A stretch of 33,163 nt of DNA from an uncultured bacterium (GTDB lineage Bacteria; Bacillota_I; Bacilli_A; RF39; UBA660). How positions within the stretch are numbered: position 1 is the stretch's first letter; each line of letters begins with the position of its first letter. This document shows positions 30,852 through 33,163 of this stretch, in pieces. The translations under genes and the position numbers were made by a program. Location: assembly GCA_900314465.1 (NCBI GenBank), contig OMVK01000025.1, positions 1 through 33,163 on the forward strand. Reading direction: 5' to 3'. The notes under the pieces are model-generated. The model did not search any database. It saw only the letters and a list, made by a program, of their open reading frames with translations, and was not told where the DNA came from.

Positions 30852-31790
30852 TTAACTATTAATATTATATCGTATATTATAGTCTCTTAGTTCTTCTAAT
30901 TTATCTTTAATATTATTATTAATAGTTTGTAATTCTTTTTTTGTAATAGGTAAACCTAAATTAACTCTTTCATCAAATGACATATTTTTACTATTTATTA
31001 TTTCATCTTTTAAATTTAAGTTATCATCTACTACATATTTATTACGATATTTAATAAAATTTTTGACTGGATAGTCTATGGAAAATAATTTTTGTTTATA
31101 TGAAGATACTATCATTAAATTAATAGTCATCTGATAAAAATCAATATATTTATAAGTTTCTCCTGAACTCATTTTTTCACATACCCATTTAACTTGTTTT
31201 GTTGCTTCCATTTCAGCATCTATTTCACTTGGTAGTGTTTTATAAATATTCATGTTATTTTGAGATACTTTAGCAAATTCCGTTAATTCTTTACTTATTT
31301 TTGTTTCTCCCCTAGGTATACCTAGATTATCTTCAATTTCATAACTTAAATGAAGTGAGTATGAACTTAATGATTTAGTAAATAAAGTGCTTTTTAAATC
31401 ATTACCTACTTCTTTGATATGTTTATATTGTTTAGCGTGATTAACTTCATGTAATATCGAATGTAAAATATCTAAATTAGTAGCCATTAATTTATCTTGT
31501 ATTCTAAATAAATTAAGCATTTGTTCAGATGATCTATATATACTCTTAATAAAATTAGGTGATACATATATACATTTTTCAAAATAATTATATGCCATAC
31601 TAGCATCTTTATTTTCTATTTCTTCACATTTAACTTCTTTAATATAATTTTCTAATTTATATGCTTTTATTAAAGATATAATTATTTCATTAATAGCATT
31701 ATAATCTAATATCTTATTTAATTTATGATACATAAATATTTTACTAGCAATAAATATACGTGAGTTATTGTCTAAGATATCATTATTCAT
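30852..31790 (-). CDS. Putative zincin-like protein with HExxH motif
   Basis: I do not recognise a named family. The 312-residue protein is predicted mainly helical, with no signal peptide or membrane helix. Residues 114-118 read HEVNH in the hydrophobic helix context ILHSILHEVNHAKQY, a zinc-metallopeptidase active-site pattern (two His ligands, catalytic Glu). About 70 residues on, LPSEIDAEMEATK (Glu189, Glu193) could supply the third, glutamate ligand of a gluzincin. The C-terminal 100 residues are Lys/Asn-rich helices. AGGTAAG precedes the ATG. Its 3' end directly abuts phage endolysin debris, so it may itself be a chromosomal gene next to a former insertion. Peptidase activity is inference. 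Confidence 0.65.
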   Translation of the reverse strand: MNNDILDNNSRIFIASKIFMYHKLNKILDYNAINEIIISLIKAYKLENYIKEVKCEEIENKDASMAYNYFEKCIYVSPNFIKSIYRSSEQMLNLFRIQDKLMATNLDILHSILHEVNHAKQYKHIKEVGNDLKSTLFTKSLSSYSLHLSYEIEDNLGIPRGETKISKELTEFAKVSQNNMNIYKTLPSEIDAEMEATKQVKWVCEKMSSGETYKYIDFYQMTINLMIVSSYKQKLFSIDYPVKNFIKYRNKYVVDDNLNLKDEIINSKNMSFDERVNLGLPITKKELQTINNNIKDKLEELRDYNIRYNINS

Positions 31791-31888
31791 AAACTTACCT
31801 ACTTTATACTAATAAGTATAACATAAATAACTATGATAAACTATTTTAATAATTAGAATATTATTTTAAAATATTAATGGTGTTAAAT

Positions 31889-32464
31889 ATGGAAATAGTT
31901 AATAATATAAATAATTATTTTAGTTATAATTCAGTAGTTATTATATCTTATTTTATTATATGTTTGATTATATTAATACTTAATTATCTAAGTAAAGGAA
32001 AAATAAATAGATTCTTAATGTTACAAAGAGGTTCTATTATTAATCCAATGACCTATCTTAGATTATTTACTTCTTCTTGTTGTCATGATGGTTGGTCTCA
32101 TTTTAAAAATAATTTTCTTATTATATTAATTGTTGGACCCATGCTTGAAGAAAAATATGGTAGTATTACTCTTTTAAAGATGATGCTAATTATTTGTATA
32201 TTTACAGGTATAATTCATTTAATTATATCTAAAAGACCAGCAATTGGGGCATCAAATATTACATTCATGTTTATTGCACTTTCATCCGTAGTCAATATAA
32301 GTGAAGGTAAAGTACCTATAACATTATTATTAGTATTTTTATTTTATGTAGTAGATGAAATTATTAAAGCAATAACTAGAAGAAAAGATAATATTGGTCA
32401 TGATGCACATATTATTGGTGCTATATGTGGTTTTATATTTGGTTATTTTGGAATAAATTTCTAA
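31889..32464 (+). CDS. Rhomboid-family intramembrane protease
   Basis: Rhomboids cleave transmembrane segments inside the membrane. This 191-residue protein has six hydrophobic helices. The first loop carries WSHFKNNFLIILIVGPMLEEKYG, matching the rhomboid H-x-x-x-N...GP-x-x-E pattern. The catalytic Ser122 lies in GASN (usual GxSG, so the last Gly is Asn), and His174 in HDAHIIGA completes the dyad. ATG 31889 is preferred over 31877 because GGTG lies seven bases upstream. It is a single gene convergent with the DUF5684-like gene. Substrates are unknown; the variant GASN leaves activity slightly uncertain. Confidence 0.85.
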   Translation: MEIVNNINNYFSYNSVVIISYFIICLIILILNYLSKGKINRFLMLQRGSIINPMTYLRLFTSSCCHDGWSHFKNNFLIILIVGPMLEEKYGSITLLKMMLIICIFTGIIHLIISKRPAIGASNITFMFIALSSVVNISEGKVPITLLLVFLFYVVDEIIKAITRRKDNIGHDAHIIGAICGFIFGYFGINF

Positions 32465-32495
32465 AAAAAATACACCGTATTAGTGTATTTTATTT
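32463..32495. terminator. Bidirectional terminator between convergent genes
   Basis: A perfect 9-bp stem (AAAATACAC 32467-32475 with GTGTATTTT 32483-32491) with a 7-base loop has A runs on the left and T-rich sequence on the right. The stop codon of the minus-strand gene overlaps its right arm. Confidence 0.82.
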
Positions 32496-33143
32496 TGTAT
32501 AATTATTATTTGATTTAATAGTTATAGTACCAATATTCATATTATTATCATCATATTTTTCTACTTTATTACTATCTGTATTATTATCTTCACTTTTTAA
32601 TAAATCAACAACACTTATAGTATTATTTGTATTTTTTATTGGTTCATTTACAAGTGAATTATCAAATGTTAATTTTACATGAGTATTAGTATCAGTATTT
32701 TGTGTATTAATATTATTATTTATATTACTACTAGTTTCTTTTATATTATTGTCATCTATCTTTGTCTCATCAAATTTTGAACTATCTAGTCCTAATACAA
32801 GAAAACCTATTGTTGGAAGAAAGCATAATAAAAATGTACCAAAAAATTTTTTACCAAAACATCTTGCAAGTCTTACATATACTCTTAAAAGCATAAAACC
32901 TGCAAATAAAGCTGCAATTTTTCCAATAAATGATAATCCATTTGTAATAATATTTATTATTAAAAGTATTAAATATGCTGTGAAATTTACTTTAACTTTA
33001 GTAAATAATAAATAATCACTATATATAGGTACTAAAGAAAATATTGGATTAATATTTAATTTTTTAAAAACAAGTATTCTTGGTAAAGCAATAAGAATTA
33101 CAAGAATAGCTATTACTATAAATAATCTTTGTATTGAATCCAT
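32490..33143 (-). CDS. DUF5684-like membrane protein
   Basis: The 217-residue protein has four hydrophobic helices in its first 125 residues, with features seen in DUF5684-type proteins: INPIFSLVPIYSDYLLF (a buried Pro-x-Tyr loop) and RLARCFGKKFFGTFLLCFLPTIGFLVLGLDSSKF. A 90-residue Asn/Asp/Thr-rich cytoplasmic or surface tail of low complexity follows. Function of this family is not known; it is often seen beside signal peptidases or sortases, which is not the case here. The ATG has AGGTAG only three bases upstream, a tight spacing. The gene begins 20 bases from the window's end. Confidence 0.65.
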   Translation of the reverse strand: MDSIQRLFIVIAILVILIALPRILVFKKLNINPIFSLVPIYSDYLLFTKVKVNFTAYLILLIINIITNGLSFIGKIAALFAGFMLLRVYVRLARCFGKKFFGTFLLCFLPTIGFLVLGLDSSKFDETKIDDNNIKETSSNINNNINTQNTDTNTHVKLTFDNSLVNEPIKNTNNTISVVDLLKSEDNNTDSNKVEKYDDNNMNIGTITIKSNNNYTK

Positions 33144-33163
33144 ACTACCTATTTATAAATAAC

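Overview
The window is AT-rich, roughly a quarter G+C by eye, and reads as a chromosomal segment of a low-GC Firmicutes/Bacilli-type bacterium. MraY, EzrA, a class B sortase, a peptidoglycan hydrolase and a CIRCE element indicate a walled Gram-positive-type cell. TGA is used as a stop (trpS, nifS-like and ezrA end in TGA) and tryptophan is TGG, so it is not a Mycoplasma-type code. An uncultured gut Bacilli (Erysipelotrichia/RF39-like) is my best guess, but that placement is inference.

Layout, left to right. 1-4.2 kb: a zinc-ribbon membrane protein (+), mraY (-), and a class B sortase followed by a Pro/Thr-rich exported protein that is its likely substrate. 4.3-7.0 kb: a three-gene ABC-2 exporter operon headed by a small unknown gene. 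7.0-9.7 kb: a CIRCE-controlled hsp20-clpB heat-shock operon with a terminator between its two genes; this ClpB lacks the N-terminal domain. 9.7-11.9 kb: a Rel-family gene with an intact hydrolase and a degenerate synthetase, then a small leucine-rich-repeat gene. 12-16 kb: trpS, a NifS-like cysteine desulfurase and ezrA. 16.1-19 kb: a 945-residue membrane protein with zinc ribbon, thrombospondin-3-like Ca repeats, a VWA domain and a papain-like Cys/His/Asp region. 19-22.5 kb: polA-mutM.

22.5-25.8 kb is the most interesting locus. A secreted SH3b/glucosaminidase ending in a type I dockerin is encoded 16 bases ahead of a membrane-anchored protein carrying a cohesin-like domain, a cadherin-like domain and a charged cytoplasmic tail. 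Together they look like a self-contained way to tether a cell-wall hydrolase to the membrane. 25.8-30 kb: a coiled-coil/acidic protein, a membrane-anchored XRE regulator, rpoZ, a DUF3592-like protein and tRNA-Thr(CGT). 30.1-30.85 kb: phage debris (an HNH nuclease and the LysM tail of an endolysin). 30.85-33.1 kb: an HExxH protein, a rhomboid protease and a DUF5684-like membrane protein.

Regulation visible in the sequence: many genes have an extended -10 promoter (TGnTATAAT) without a good -35 box, a few have TTGACA-type promoters, and many intrinsic terminators begin inside or next to the stop codon, so transcription units are compact. Several gene starts were moved from the longest reading frame to an ATG/GTG preceded by a Shine-Dalgarno sequence; each entry says so. 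No CRISPR array, insertion sequence or rRNA was seen, and no stretch above about 300 bases lacks a gene or gene remnant.
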